DNA of 32,069 bases from Clostridiales bacterium. Lineage in GTDB: Bacteria; Bacillota; Clostridia; Saccharofermentanales; Saccharofermentanaceae. The stretch is taken from contig JAGDCV010000006.1 in the NCBI GenBank assembly GCA_017958365.1, forward strand, positions 1-32,069, given 5' to 3'. The notes beneath the pieces are model-generated. The model ran no database searches, was not told the origin of the DNA, and saw only the letters and a list, made by a program, of their open reading frames with translations. Of this stretch, positions 16,583 through 24,624 are shown one piece after another (the stretch's first letter is position 1; each line of letters opens with the position of its first letter). The position numbers and the translations under genes were made by a program.

Positions 16583-17685
16583 GTTCCAACGACAATTCTT
16601 TTGACATCCAGGAGTACATGACGAAAGGCGTAGTTCGCGTCGTCACCGACTCCGTGCGTGCTACCGCGAAGAACCCGAAGGAAGCTTTATTCATGAGCTC
16701 GTTCGCGCTTGCTTCCGCGAAAGCGTCCAAGAGGCGTGCCGCGCTTGAGAAGAAGGGCGAGCACATTCCTCCCTTTCTTATCGCGAGCATAACGAGCAAG
16801 TGCAATCTTCACTGCGCGGGATGCTACTCGCGTGCCAACGAGTCCTGCACCGATGACGATCCCGAAGATCAGCTCACGGGAGATGAGTGGGAGAAGATTT
16901 TCGCTGAGGCGGATGAGCTTGGCGTGAGCTTCATCCTTCTTGCAGGAGGCGAGCCTCTCATGCGTTACGACGTCATCAGGCGTGCCGCGACGCACAGAAA
17001 CATCATGTTCCCGGTGTTCACGAACGGCACCGTCCTTCACGAAAAGTACATGGACATGCTCGACAACAACCGTAATATCGTTCCCGTCATAAGCATCGAG
17101 GGCGATGAGAATACGACGGACGAGCGCCGGGGTGAGGGTGTGTACGGCCAGGTCATAAACGTGATGGAGAAGCTGCGCGATAAGGGGATCATCTTCGGCG
17201 TGTCAGTGACCGTCACCACACAGAATATGGAAGAGGTCTATTCGGATGAGTTCGTTACGACTTTAAGCGACCTCGGATGCAAGGCAATAATCTACGTCGA
17301 GTATGTTCCGGTTACCGATGACAGCGAGACGCTCGCGCCTACGGAGGAGCATCATCCTTATATGCAGAGCAAGGCGCTCGAACTTCGTGAGCGTTATCCC
17401 GGTATCGTGTTCATCTCTTTCCCGGGTGACGAGAAGACTTCCGGCGGTTGCGTCGCGGCGGGAAGGGGATTCTTCCACATCAATTCGCACGGCGGTGCTG
17501 AGCCCTGTCCGTTCTCTCCTTACTCTGATGTTAACGTGCGCGATTCTTCTATAAGGGAAGCGATGAAGTCGCCTTTATTCTATGCGCTCAATGCCGAGGG
17601 ACTTCTTCTTGATACGCACATCGGAGGCTGCACCCTTCACGCGAACCGCGAGCAAGTGGAGGCTCTGATAGCCCGTAAATCCTGA
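16579..17685 (+). CDS. Radical SAM protein with a SPASM/Twitch-like C-terminal cysteine cluster
   Basis: 368 residues. CNLHCAGC gives the CxxxCxxC motif binding the 4Fe-4S cluster (Cys75, Cys79, Cys82). The GGEPL motif, VFTNGT and VISIEGDENTTDERRG follow in the order of MoaA/NifB-like radical SAM enzymes. The C-terminal part has further cysteines at 291, 310 (GAEPCPFSPY, as in SPASM/Twitch proteins) and 351, probably for an auxiliary iron-sulfur cluster. The N-terminal 65 residues are a helical extension. Substrate not predictable: no precursor peptide is seen nearby. It is translationally coupled to the nitroreductase-like flavoprotein, which could supply electrons (inference). Confidence 0.9.
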   Translation: MSSNDNSFDIQEYMTKGVVRVVTDSVRATAKNPKEALFMSSFALASAKASKRRAALEKKGEHIPPFLIASITSKCNLHCAGCYSRANESCTDDDPEDQLTGDEWEKIFAEADELGVSFILLAGGEPLMRYDVIRRAATHRNIMFPVFTNGTVLHEKYMDMLDNNRNIVPVISIEGDENTTDERRGEGVYGQVINVMEKLRDKGIIFGVSVTVTTQNMEEVYSDEFVTTLSDLGCKAIIYVEYVPVTDDSETLAPTEEHHPYMQSKALELRERYPGIVFISFPGDEKTSGGCVAAGRGFFHINSHGGAEPCPFSPYSDVNVRDSSIREAMKSPLFYALNAEGLLLDTHIGGCTLHANREQVEALIARKS

Positions 17686-17722
17686 TGATTTGAAGATAAG
17701 TGGATTGGTAGGAGATTTATTG

Positions 17723-17751
17723 TTGACAATTTATATTGTATCAAATATAAT
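17723..17751 (+). promoter_or_regulatory. Consensus promoter with overlapping OhrR-like operator before gpx-ohrR
   Basis: TTGACA (17723-17728), exactly 17 bp, then TATAAT (17746-17751): both boxes are perfect. Two inverted repeats overlap it: ACAAT/ATTGT (17726-17730 and 17735-17739), similar to the TACAATT/AATTGTA box of Bacillus OhrR, and TTATATT/AATATAA (17731-17737 and 17744-17750) reaching into the -10. A repressor bound here would block polymerase. Confidence 0.85.
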
Positions 17752-17807
17752 ATCATCAAACAGAAACAGAAAACCCGATAACACAAGTTACGAAAGGGGA
17801 TCAAATC

Positions 17808-18350
17808 ATGACTATCTACGATTATTCAGTACCCATGACAAACGGCGAAGAGTTAAAGCTCGAGAAGTTCAAGGGCAGCGTAATGCTCATCGTTAATACA
17901 GCTACAGGATGCGGATTCACACCCCACTATGAGCCGATCGAGCAGATGTACGAGAAGTACCACGAGAAGGGCTTCGAAGTAATCGACGTTCCCTGCAATC
18001 AGTTCATGGGACAGACTCCCGGAACAGACGAGGAGATCCACGAGTTCTGCACATTGAAGTACAACACAAAGTTCCCTCAGATGAAGAAGTCTGACGTTAA
18101 CGGCGAGAATGAACTTCCCCTGTTCAGATTCCTCAAGGACCAGAAGGGCTTCGAGGGATTCGGCAAGGGTCCCAAGGCTATGACAATGTCGCTCATGCTC
18201 AAGGGAATCGATAAGGACTACAAGAACAATCCCGACATCAAGTGGAATTTCACCAAGTTCCTTGTTGACCGTGAAGGCAACGTCGTAAAGCGTTTCGAGC
18301 CTACGGCTGACATGAAGGAAGTTGCTAAAGCAGTTGAAGAGCTGATCTGA
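17808..18350 (+). CDS. Glutathione peroxidase family protein, probably thioredoxin-dependent
   Basis: 180 residues, cytoplasmic, typical length. The peroxidatic cysteine is Cys35 in NTATGCGFTPHY; the partner residues are Gln65 in PCNQF, and Trp146-Asn147 in KWNF. Cys81 (EEIHEFC) stands where thioredoxin-dependent members have the resolving cysteine, so the enzyme probably reduces hydroperoxides with thioredoxin rather than glutathione. It is preceded by a perfect sigma-A promoter and AAGGGG, so it should be strongly expressed once derepressed. The OhrR regulator follows 43 bp downstream on the same strand. Confidence 0.93.
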   Translation: MTIYDYSVPMTNGEELKLEKFKGSVMLIVNTATGCGFTPHYEPIEQMYEKYHEKGFEVIDVPCNQFMGQTPGTDEEIHEFCTLKYNTKFPQMKKSDVNGENELPLFRFLKDQKGFEGFGKGPKAMTMSLMLKGIDKDYKNNPDIKWNFTKFLVDREGNVVKRFEPTADMKEVAKAVEELI

Positions 18351-18393
18351 TCAGCCCATACATAATCCTCTAACAAGAAAGGGATGGGAGTAT

Positions 18394-18843
18394 ATGGATA
18401 ACGCCACTGACAAGTATGCTGCATTAAAGCTTGAAAACCAGCTTTGCTTTCCCCTCTATGCCGCAGCGCGGGAAGTGACGAGTCTTTATACTCCCATTCT
18501 TTCTGATCTGGGGATAACTTACACGCAGTACATCGCATTCATGGTCCTCTGGGAAAGTGACGGCATCACGGTAGGTGAGCTTGGAAAGAAGCTCTTCCTT
18601 GATACCGGAACTTTAACTCCGATGTTAAAGAAGCTCGAGCAGGCAGGATACATCGAGAGACGAAGAAGTGCTGATGACGAGCGCGTGGTAAATATATTCG
18701 TGACGAAGCAGGGATTCGAATTAAGAGATAAGTGTCTTGATATCCCTGCCAAGGTCGGTAAGTGCGCAAGACTTACGAAGCTTACTCCCGAGGATGCGGG
18801 AACGCTCTACAGAATCCTCTATAAGATATTGGGAGACAATTAA
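18394..18843 (+). CDS. ohrR: OhrR-like MarR-family peroxide-sensing repressor
   Basis: 149 residues. The OhrR hallmark is seen: ENQLCFPLYAAAREVTSLY, with the reactive cysteine at Cys18 and the two tyrosines that stabilise its thiolate in Bacillus subtilis OhrR matched by Tyr32 and Tyr43 (GITYTQY). The winged helix-turn-helix follows: VGELGKKLFLDTGTLTPMLK and the wing RRRSADDERVVNI. One-Cys type; a second cysteine near the C-terminus (Cys114) and Cys123 exist but their role is unknown. Organic peroxide should oxidise Cys18 and release DNA. Co-transcribed with the peroxidase, so probably autoregulated through the 17723-17751 site. Its stop codon shares TTAA with the stop of the convergent SGNH gene. 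Confidence 0.9.
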   Translation: MDNATDKYAALKLENQLCFPLYAAAREVTSLYTPILSDLGITYTQYIAFMVLWESDGITVGELGKKLFLDTGTLTPMLKKLEQAGYIERRRSADDERVVNIFVTKQGFELRDKCLDIPAKVGKCARLTKLTPEDAGTLYRILYKILGDN

Positions 18844-19616
18844 TCCGGTACTTCCATTTGTGACGCAGACAACATGACTGCGTAACTGTAAAGTCCGATT
18901 CCTTCAGGCTGGTCCGGATGGTATTCATTCCACATGTAAACCGAAGTATCCACTTCCTCGAGGACATCGAGAATGATGTCTGAAGGATCCATGAAGTACC
19001 AGCCTTCATCATTGCACCAGGACTCCATCGCATCGGCAAATTCCTGTCTTGTCACATATGCTTCATCCGGCTGGTCAAGGAAAGGCCAGGGAGCGATGAA
19101 GTATATCTTCGCATCAGGAGAAAGATTCGTTGCCGCATCGGTGAAGGTGTTAAGGTTATCAACGAATTCTTCTGCACTTGCAGCACCCAAAGGCTGATCA
19201 ATAAACAGCACGTCATTTATTCCTATCGCAACAACATATATATCGGCTTGCGGGAGTTCATCGAGTATGGAGACGAGATAAGTCGAGGTCCAGCCGCCCT
19301 GTGAGTAATTCATGACCTCGCCTCTTATGAAAGGAAGAAGCGGATCATACCAGGGGATAGCCTCCTCGAAAGCAGATCCGTAAGTTATGCTGTCACCAAC
19401 AAAGCAAATGGAATCACCGCTCTCGAAGTCTTCGAACAGCTGGTTGTTATATATGACCGGTGAAACGGTTTCTTCAGTAGTCTCAGTCACTTCCGTTTCA
19501 ACGGTGGCCATCTCCGTTTCAGATTCAACTGTTCCGCCTGCGCATGAAGCACCTGACGCAACCAGGGCGAGAATTAGAAAGGTGATAAATGCTTTGTTAA
19601 CATGTAGCCTCTTCAT
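18840..19616 (-). CDS. SGNH/GDSL-type hydrolase lipoprotein
   Basis: 258 residues from ATG 19616. The signal peptide ends at a lipid Cys25 (ASGASC), followed by a Thr/Glu-rich spacer and a GDSL-like esterase domain: block I CFVGDSITYG with nucleophile Ser76, block II YSQGGW, block III GINDV, and block V with His233 in NEYHPD. The Asp expected three residues before that His is Asn230, so the catalytic dyad may be altered. Substrate could be acylated polysaccharide or lipid; not determinable. There is no ribosome binding site before the ATG and a TATAAT sits only 7 bp upstream, so the mRNA may be leaderless. The heptamer array 19651-19774 lies directly upstream. Confidence 0.85.
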   Translation of the reverse strand: MKRLHVNKAFITFLILALVASGASCAGGTVESETEMATVETEVTETTEETVSPVIYNNQLFEDFESGDSICFVGDSITYGSAFEEAIPWYDPLLPFIRGEVMNYSQGGWTSTYLVSILDELPQADIYVVAIGINDVLFIDQPLGAASAEEFVDNLNTFTDAATNLSPDAKIYFIAPWPFLDQPDEAYVTRQEFADAMESWCNDEGWYFMDPSDIILDVLEEVDTSVYMWNEYHPDQPEGIGLYSYAVMLSASQMEVPD

Positions 19617-19623
19617 ATAGTGG

Positions 19624-19629
19624 ATTATA
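19624..19629 (-). promoter_or_regulatory. Possible -10 box of the SGNH lipoprotein gene
   Basis: ATTATA on the plus strand is TATAAT on the minus strand, 7 bp before the start codon (19616). At 17 bp spacing the -35 would be AATGAA, a poor match that abuts the first heptamer of the array. That is the layout of an activator-dependent promoter. Confidence 0.45.
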
Positions 19630-19650
19630 ACACGGCGACCATTACCTTCA

Positions 19651-19774
19651 TTGACCAAATCATTGACCAAACGAACCAAATGGTCAACACTTTGGTCAAT
19701 AAAGACCACTTATTGACTATTTTGTTGACCAAATGAATAAAATGGTCAACACTTTGGTCAATAGGGATTCACAA
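19651..19774. repeat. Tandem pair of 62-bp units made of TTGACCA/TGGTCAA heptamers
   Basis: Unit 1 (19651-19712) and unit 2 (19713-19774) share one geometry. In each, two TTGACCA boxes lie 12 bp apart (19651 and 19663; 19713 as TTGACTA and 19725), then 11 bp, then two TGGTCAA boxes 12 bp apart (19681 and 19693; 19743 and 19755). Both halves are thus mirror images. AAATGGTCAACACTTTGGTC recurs exactly at 19678 and 19740. It lies between the divergent SGNH and trp genes and is best explained as an operator array for an unidentified protein. Confidence 0.85.
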
Positions 19775-19831
19775 ACTGCATCTCCCAACGAGATTCGGGA
19801 AGAATTAGCAGCTGCATACCCCAATATAGAC

Positions 19832-19860
19832 TTTACATAATCCTACACCTGTGGTATCTT
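19832..19860 (+). promoter_or_regulatory. Promoter of the trp operon
   Basis: TTTACA (19832-19837), 17-bp spacer, TATCTT (19855-19860). The predicted transcription start near 19867 lies about 18 nt before the first helix of the T-box leader. Confidence 0.65.
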
Positions 19861-19866
19861 TTGCAT

Positions 19867-20143
19867 TATAAACAAAACCGTTGATGCGGAGATAACGGCG
19901 ACGACGCCTTTACAGAGAGCCTGTGGTGCTGGAAGTCAGGTAAGAAACGAATCGTCAAATGGACCGCAGAGGGCGCAGTCAAATGAGAGATCAGAGTATT
20001 CTGCGACGGCAGGCACCGTTAACAGCCGGGGATATGATAGTATCCTGCACAAGCGTACGGTTACCCGTAAATCAAGGTGGCACCGCGGATAATGTAATTA
20101 TTCGTCCTTGACAGAAGTAATTCTGTTGAGGGCGTTTTCTTTT
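19867..20143 (+). promoter_or_regulatory. T-box riboswitch leader, tryptophan specifier
   Basis: The T-box core AAGGTGGCACCGCGG is at 20074-20088; its AAGG can pair with CCTT (20106-20109) to form the antiterminator, while UGG-N-ACC holds the tRNA acceptor end. Stem I closes by TGCGG (19885-19889) with CCGCA (19964-19968); its distal part shows the conserved AGAGAG and GGTGCTGGAAG elements (about 19915-19935). The triplet UGG (19960-19962), just inside the closing helix where the specifier loop lies, is the Trp codon. Uncharged tRNA-Trp should stabilise the antiterminator and allow transcription of trpEGDCFBA. Confidence 0.95.
20103..20143 (+). terminator. Regulated terminator of the trp T-box leader
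   Basis: CGTCCTTGACAGA (20103-20115) pairs over its full 13 bases, with some G-U pairs, with TCTGTTGAGGGCG (20122-20134), across a 6-nt loop, followed by TTTTCTTTT. The left arm includes the CCTT needed for the antiterminator, so the two folds exclude each other. Confidence 0.92.
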
Positions 20144-20172
20144 GCCCTCAGCGCAAGAAGGAGGACAACAAA

Positions 20173-21642
20173 ATGCAGATCAGACCTACACTTGAAGAGG
20201 TTAGAAAGATCGCAGCAGAGGGAAAGTACGACGTGCTTCCCGTAAGTGCCGAGATCTTATCAGACTTCACTACTCCGATCGAAGCATTGAAGATCCTGAA
20301 GAACGCTTCGGATCACACCTACATGCTCGAGTCGGCGCAGGCCAACGAGACATGGGGCCGCTACACATTCTTAGGTTACAAGCCGAGGGCTCTCATCACA
20401 TGTAAAGACGGCATCCTGGAGGTCGACGGGGAAAGAATCGAGACCAAAGATCCTTCCGCGGAACTTAGAAGGATAATGGACGGCTACAAGAGCCCGAGGT
20501 TCGATTACCTTCCTCCGTTTGCAGGCGGACTTGTAGGTTACTTCTCCTACGATTATCTGACATACAGCGAGCCCACAGCCAAGTGCGACGTCGATGACGA
20601 AGAGGGCTTCAAGGACGTTGACCTGATGCTCTTCGACAAGGTCATCGCATTCGATAACTTAAAGCAGAAGATCGTCATCATCGAGAACATGAAGCTGGGC
20701 GAAGGCGACGACGGTTACAACAGAGCCGTGGAGACGATAAAGGACCTCGCAGATCTTCTTCATAACGGAAAGAAGATAGAGGAGAAAAGCGGCAGGATCA
20801 CGGGCGAAGTCACCCCCCTGTTCGAAAAGCAAGCCTTCTGCGAGATGGTCGAGAAGGGCAAGTCCTACATAAGGGAGGGCGACATCTTCCAGATAGTTCT
20901 CTCGAACAGATTGAGCGCACCGTTCGAAGGAAGTCTTCTTAACACATACAGAGTACTAAGGACGATCAACCCGTCCCCGTACATGTTCTACTTCTCGGGA
21001 ACGGACGTCGAGGTTGCAGGCGCATCTCCGGAGACGCTCGTAAAACTTCAGGACGGCATACTCCACACATTCCCTCTTGCAGGTTCAAGACCGAGAGGAA
21101 AGACACCCGAAGAGGACAAGGCTCTCGAGGAAGAGCTTCTTGCTGATGAGAAGGAACTTGCAGAGCACAACATGCTCGTTGACTTGGGAAGAAATGACTT
21201 GGGCAAGATAAGCGAATTCGGTTCGGTAGAAGTTGAGAAGCTTCACTCGATCGAGAGATATTCGCACATCATGCACATAGGTTCCACGGTAAGAGGAAAG
21301 ATCACGAAGGACCACGATGCATTCGATGCCATCGAGGCGGTTCTTCCCGCAGGAACACTGTCGGGTGCACCCAAGATCCGTGCATGCCAGCTTATCGGTG
21401 AACTTGAGAACAACAAGCGCGGCATCTACGGCGGCGCGATCGGCTACATCGACTTCACGGGAAACATGGATACATGTATCGCAATACGACTTGCGTTCAA
21501 GAAGAACGGCAAGGTCTTCGTAAGATCAGGTGCAGGCATCGTGGCTGATTCAGTTCCCGAGAAGGAATACGAGGAGTGCCTTAACAAGGCAAGAGCATCA
21601 CTCAAGGCACTCGAGCTCGCACAGGAGGAGGAAGAATTATGA
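20173..21642 (+). CDS. trpE: Anthranilate synthase component I
   Basis: 489 residues. It converts chorismate to anthranilate together with TrpG. The N-terminal domain has TYMLESAQANETWGRYTF; the Leu-Glu-Ser region binds feedback-inhibiting tryptophan in this family. The C-terminal chorismate-binding domain shows YIREGDIFQIVLSNR, FPLAGSRPRG, ELAEHNMLVDLGRNDLG, PAGTLSGAPK and YGGAIGYIDF, all expected. AAGGAGGAC lies 8 nt before the ATG, downstream of the T-box terminator. Its stop overlaps trpG by 4 bp (ATGA). Confidence 0.98.
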   Translation: MQIRPTLEEVRKIAAEGKYDVLPVSAEILSDFTTPIEALKILKNASDHTYMLESAQANETWGRYTFLGYKPRALITCKDGILEVDGERIETKDPSAELRRIMDGYKSPRFDYLPPFAGGLVGYFSYDYLTYSEPTAKCDVDDEEGFKDVDLMLFDKVIAFDNLKQKIVIIENMKLGEGDDGYNRAVETIKDLADLLHNGKKIEEKSGRITGEVTPLFEKQAFCEMVEKGKSYIREGDIFQIVLSNRLSAPFEGSLLNTYRVLRTINPSPYMFYFSGTDVEVAGASPETLVKLQDGILHTFPLAGSRPRGKTPEEDKALEEELLADEKELAEHNMLVDLGRNDLGKISEFGSVEVEKLHSIERYSHIMHIGSTVRGKITKDHDAFDAIEAVLPAGTLSGAPKIRACQLIGELENNKRGIYGGAIGYIDFTGNMDTCIAIRLAFKKNGKVFVRSGAGIVADSVPEKEYEECLNKARASLKALELAQEEEEL

Positions 21643-22205
21643 TACTGCTTATAGATAACTACGACAGTTTCTCATATAACCTCTATCAGCTGGTCGGTGC
21701 GATCGATCCCGATATCAAGGTCATAAGAAATGACGAGATGACAATAGATGAGATAAGAGCATTGAACCCTGACCGCATCATTCTCTCACCCGGTCCGGGA
21801 AGACCTGAGGATGCAGGCATCATCATCGATGTCGTAAAGGAACTTGGCAAGGACTATCCCATACTCGGCGTGTGCCTTGGTCACCAGGCGATATGTGCAG
21901 CATTCGGTGCGACCATAACGTATGCGAAAGAGCTCATGCACGGCAAGCAGTCGGTCGTAAGATTTGACGGAAGATGTAAGCTTTTCGCGGGGATACCTTT
22001 GGGAAAAGTTGCAAGGTATCACTCGCTTGCGGCTGACCCCGATACCATTCCCGACGAGCTCATGGTGACGGCGCTCGCGGAAGACGGAGAGGTAATGGCG
22101 GTGCAGCACAAGGAATACAGGATATACGGCGTGCAGTTCCACCCGGAATCAATAATGACACCAGACGGAAAAACTATGTTGATCAATTTCATCAAGGAGG
22201 CATAA
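21639..22205 (+). CDS. trpG: Anthranilate synthase component II, glutamine amidotransferase
   Basis: 188 residues. It releases ammonia from glutamine for TrpE. A class I amidotransferase triad is visible: Cys79 in LGVCLGHQ, and His168 and Glu170 in GVQFHPES. The oxyanion region is LSPGPGRPEDAG. The length shows a stand-alone subunit, not fused to TrpD. The start overlaps trpE by ATGA, which supports equal production of the two subunits. No pabB/pabC gene is nearby, so a role in folate synthesis as well cannot be judged here. Confidence 0.97.
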   Translation: MILLIDNYDSFSYNLYQLVGAIDPDIKVIRNDEMTIDEIRALNPDRIILSPGPGRPEDAGIIIDVVKELGKDYPILGVCLGHQAICAAFGATITYAKELMHGKQSVVRFDGRCKLFAGIPLGKVARYHSLAADPDTIPDELMVTALAEDGEVMAVQHKEYRIYGVQFHPESIMTPDGKTMLINFIKEA

Positions 22206-22208
22206 ACC

Positions 22209-23240
22209 ATGATCAAAGAGGCAATCGTAAAGATAGTTAACAAGGAAGACCTTACATACGATGAAGCGTATGCGGTAATGAACGAGATTATGAGCGGCGA
22301 GACGACAGCTACTCAGAATGCTGCTTTCCTCGCATCACTCTCGACCAAGAGTGCAAGAGCCGAGACTACGGATGAGATCGCAGGTTGTGCCGCTGCAATG
22401 AGAGAGCATGCCACACCCGTTGAGACGGGACTTGAGCTGTTCGAGATAGTAGGTACGGGCGGAGACAATGCACACAGCTTTAACATCTCAACGACATCCG
22501 CTTTGGTCGCTGCAGCAGGCGGCGTTAAGGTTGCAAAGCACGGTAACCGTGCAGCATCTTCCAAGTGCGGAACAGCTGACTGCCTTGAGGCTTTGGGTGT
22601 TAATATCAACCAGAGTCCCGACCGATGCAGAGAGCTTCTTGATGAAGTCGGCATGTGCTTCTTCTTCGCACAGAAGTATCACACATCGATGAAGTACGTT
22701 GGTGCCATCCGTAAGGAGCTCGGTTTCCGAACAGTGTTTAACATCTTAGGACCCCTGACTAATCCCGGTAAGCCTACCATGCAGCTTCTCGGTGTTTATG
22801 ATGATTATCTTGTTGAGCCTCTGTCACAGGTTCTCGTTAACCTTGGTGTTAAGCGCGGCATGGTAGTATACGGTATGGATAAGCTTGATGAGATCTCCAT
22901 GAGTGCTCCCACGAAGATCTCTGAGATCAAGGACGGCTGGTACAGAACGTTCACGATCACACCTGAGGACTTCGGCTTCGAGCGCTGCACGAAGGACGAT
23001 CTTAAGGGCGGTACACCCGAAGAGAATGCGAAGATCACACTCGACATTCTTAACGGTGCAAAGGGACACAAGCGTAATGCGGTTCTTCTTAATGCAGGCG
23101 CTTCCCTGTACATCGGAGGCAAGGCTGAATCATTCGCTGACGGCGTAAAGCTTGCGGCAGAGATCATCGATTCAGGTAAGGCACTTGAGACTTTGAACAA
23201 GTTTATCGAAGTCAGTAACCGACCGGAGGCAGAAGCATGA
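22209..23240 (+). CDS. trpD: Anthranilate phosphoribosyltransferase
   Basis: 343 residues. It attaches phosphoribose from PRPP to anthranilate. Diagnostic motifs are present: VGTGGDN (81-87) for PRPP binding, [12 protein letters not shown], and the NILGPLTNP segment, with MDKLDE in the Mg-binding part. AAGGAGG lies at the end of trpG, 3 bp before this start. It ends with a 4-bp overlap into trpC. Confidence 0.98.
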   Translation: MIKEAIVKIVNKEDLTYDEAYAVMNEIMSGETTATQNAAFLASLSTKSARAETTDEIAGCAAAMREHATPVETGLELFEIVGTGGDNAHSFNISTTSALVAAAGGVKVAKHGNRAASSKCGTADCLEALGVNINQSPDRCRELLDEVGMCFFFAQKYHTSMKYVGAIRKELGFRTVFNILGPLTNPGKPTMQLLGVYDDYLVEPLSQVLVNLGVKRGMVVYGMDKLDEISMSAPTKISEIKDGWYRTFTITPEDFGFERCTKDDLKGGTPEENAKITLDILNGAKGHKRNAVLLNAGASLYIGGKAESFADGVKLAAEIIDSGKALETLNKFIEVSNRPEAEA

Positions 23241-24019
23241 CGATCTTAGATCTAATTGCAGACAATACAAGAGAAAGAGTTGATATTGCGATCAAGACTA
23301 TGCCGCGTGATGTCATATCGCGTGAAGCATTGAGTCTTCCCAAGGGCGGATTCGAGTTCGAGCATGCGCTGAAGAAGGAAGGTCTCTCATTCATCTGTGA
23401 GTGCAAGAAGGCTTCACCTTCAAAGGGCGTTATCGCAGAGGATTTTCCTTACCTTGAGATCGCACGTGCTTACGAGGAAGCGGGAGCGGACTGCATCTCG
23501 GTTCTTACGGAACCTAGGTGGTTCATGGGAAGCGACGACTACCTTCAGGACATCACGTCAGCAGTTAAGATCCCCTGCCTTCGCAAGGACTTTACCGTAG
23601 ACGATTACATGATCTACGAAGCAAAGCTTCTCGGTGCATCTGCAGTGCTTCTCATCTGCTCGATCCTTGAGCCCGAACAGCTAAGGGATTACATCGACCT
23701 GTGCGATGAGCTCGGTCTGTCTGCTCTCGTTGAGGCGCACGATGCATATGAAGTTAACACTGCAGTAAACGCAGGTGCGAGGATCATAGGCGTCAACAAC
23801 CGTAACCTTAAGGACTTCTCTGTCGATACTGATAACAGCAGAAAGTTAAGAGAACTTATTCCTTCTTCTGTTATTTTCGTTTCCGAAAGCGGCGTGAAGG
23901 ATGCTTCTGATGTTGCGGCGTTGAAGCAGATAGGTGCGGATGCGGTGCTCGTCGGCGAGACTTTGATGAGGGCCGGAGACAAGAAGGCGAAGCTTAAGGA
24001 GCTTAAGGGAGAAGCATGA
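23237..24019 (+). CDS. trpC: Indole-3-glycerol-phosphate synthase
   Basis: 260 residues. It closes the indole ring on carboxyphenylaminodeoxyribulose phosphate. The family pattern is complete: [15 protein letters not shown] with the substrate lysine, [53 protein letters not shown] and [12 protein letters not shown]. It is a single-function enzyme, not a TrpC-TrpF fusion. The start and stop both overlap neighbours by 4 bp. Confidence 0.98.
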   Translation: MTILDLIADNTRERVDIAIKTMPRDVISREALSLPKGGFEFEHALKKEGLSFICECKKASPSKGVIAEDFPYLEIARAYEEAGADCISVLTEPRWFMGSDDYLQDITSAVKIPCLRKDFTVDDYMIYEAKLLGASAVLLICSILEPEQLRDYIDLCDELGLSALVEAHDAYEVNTAVNAGARIIGVNNRNLKDFSVDTDNSRKLRELIPSSVIFVSESGVKDASDVAALKQIGADAVLVGETLMRAGDKKAKLKELKGEA

Positions 24020-24624
24020 CGAAGATCAAACTTTGCGGGCTTATGAGAGCGGAGGACATCGAAGCAGCTAACGAGATCAGGCCCGACTTCGTGGGCTTCG
24101 TGTTCTGGGGCAAGAGCCACAGGTCCGTAAGCCGCGACAAGGCTTCTGAACTTAAGAAGATGCTTGATCCTGCTGTTAAGGCGGTGGGGGTTTTCGTTGA
24201 TGAGGACATAAACGTTGTTAAGTCTTTGCTTGCAGGTGGTATAATCGACATCGCCCAGCTTCACGGAAGCGAGGATGACGGCTATATCAGGGAGCTTCAG
24301 GAAAGCACCGGAAAGGCTGTTATCAAGGCTTTCAAGGTAAGAAGCAAGGATGAGGTGAAAATGGCGGAGCAAAGCCCTGCAGACTACATCCTTCTTGACT
24401 CTGGAGCGGGCACGGGAGTTGCATTTGACTGGAAGCTTCTTGAAGATGCGGGAAGACCGTATTTTCTCGCAGGGGGTCTCGGCGTGGATAACGTCGCGGA
24501 GGCGGTAAGGAGTCTTCACCCGTATGCGGTCGACGTAAGTTCCGGGATCGAGACAGATAAGGTTAAGGATGTTAAGAAGATGGCGGCCTTCGCGGCAGCC
24601 GTGAGAAAGGAAGATAACACATGA
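24016..24624 (+). CDS. trpF: Phosphoribosylanthranilate isomerase
   Basis: 202 residues, a single-domain TIM barrel. The general base cysteine is in [11 protein letters not shown] (Cys7), and the acid aspartate is in [40 protein letters not shown] and the closing DVSSGIE phosphate-binding loop agree with the family. Note that GKSHRSVS has His where SPRSVS is more usual. Overlaps trpC and trpB by 4 bp each. Confidence 0.96.
   Translation: MTKIKLCGLMRAEDIEAANEIRPDFVGFVFWGKSHRSVSRDKASELKKMLDPAVKAVGVFVDEDINVVKSLLAGGIIDIAQLHGSEDDGYIRELQESTGKAVIKAFKVRSKDEVKMAEQSPADYILLDSGAGTGVAFDWKLLEDAGRPYFLAGGLGVDNVAEAVRSLHPYAVDVSSGIETDKVKDVKKMAAFAAAVRKEDNT

Noticed and set aside
17690..17896. Small frame over the gpx promoter
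   Set aside because: It runs through the -35/-10 boxes and into gpx in another frame; no support as a gene.
19617..19709. Upstream start for the SGNH lipoprotein
   Set aside because: It would translate through the heptamer array and push the signal peptide inside the protein.
19651..19774. CRISPR array
   Set aside because: Repeats are 7 bp at 12-bp spacing in both orientations, with no unique spacers and no cas genes.
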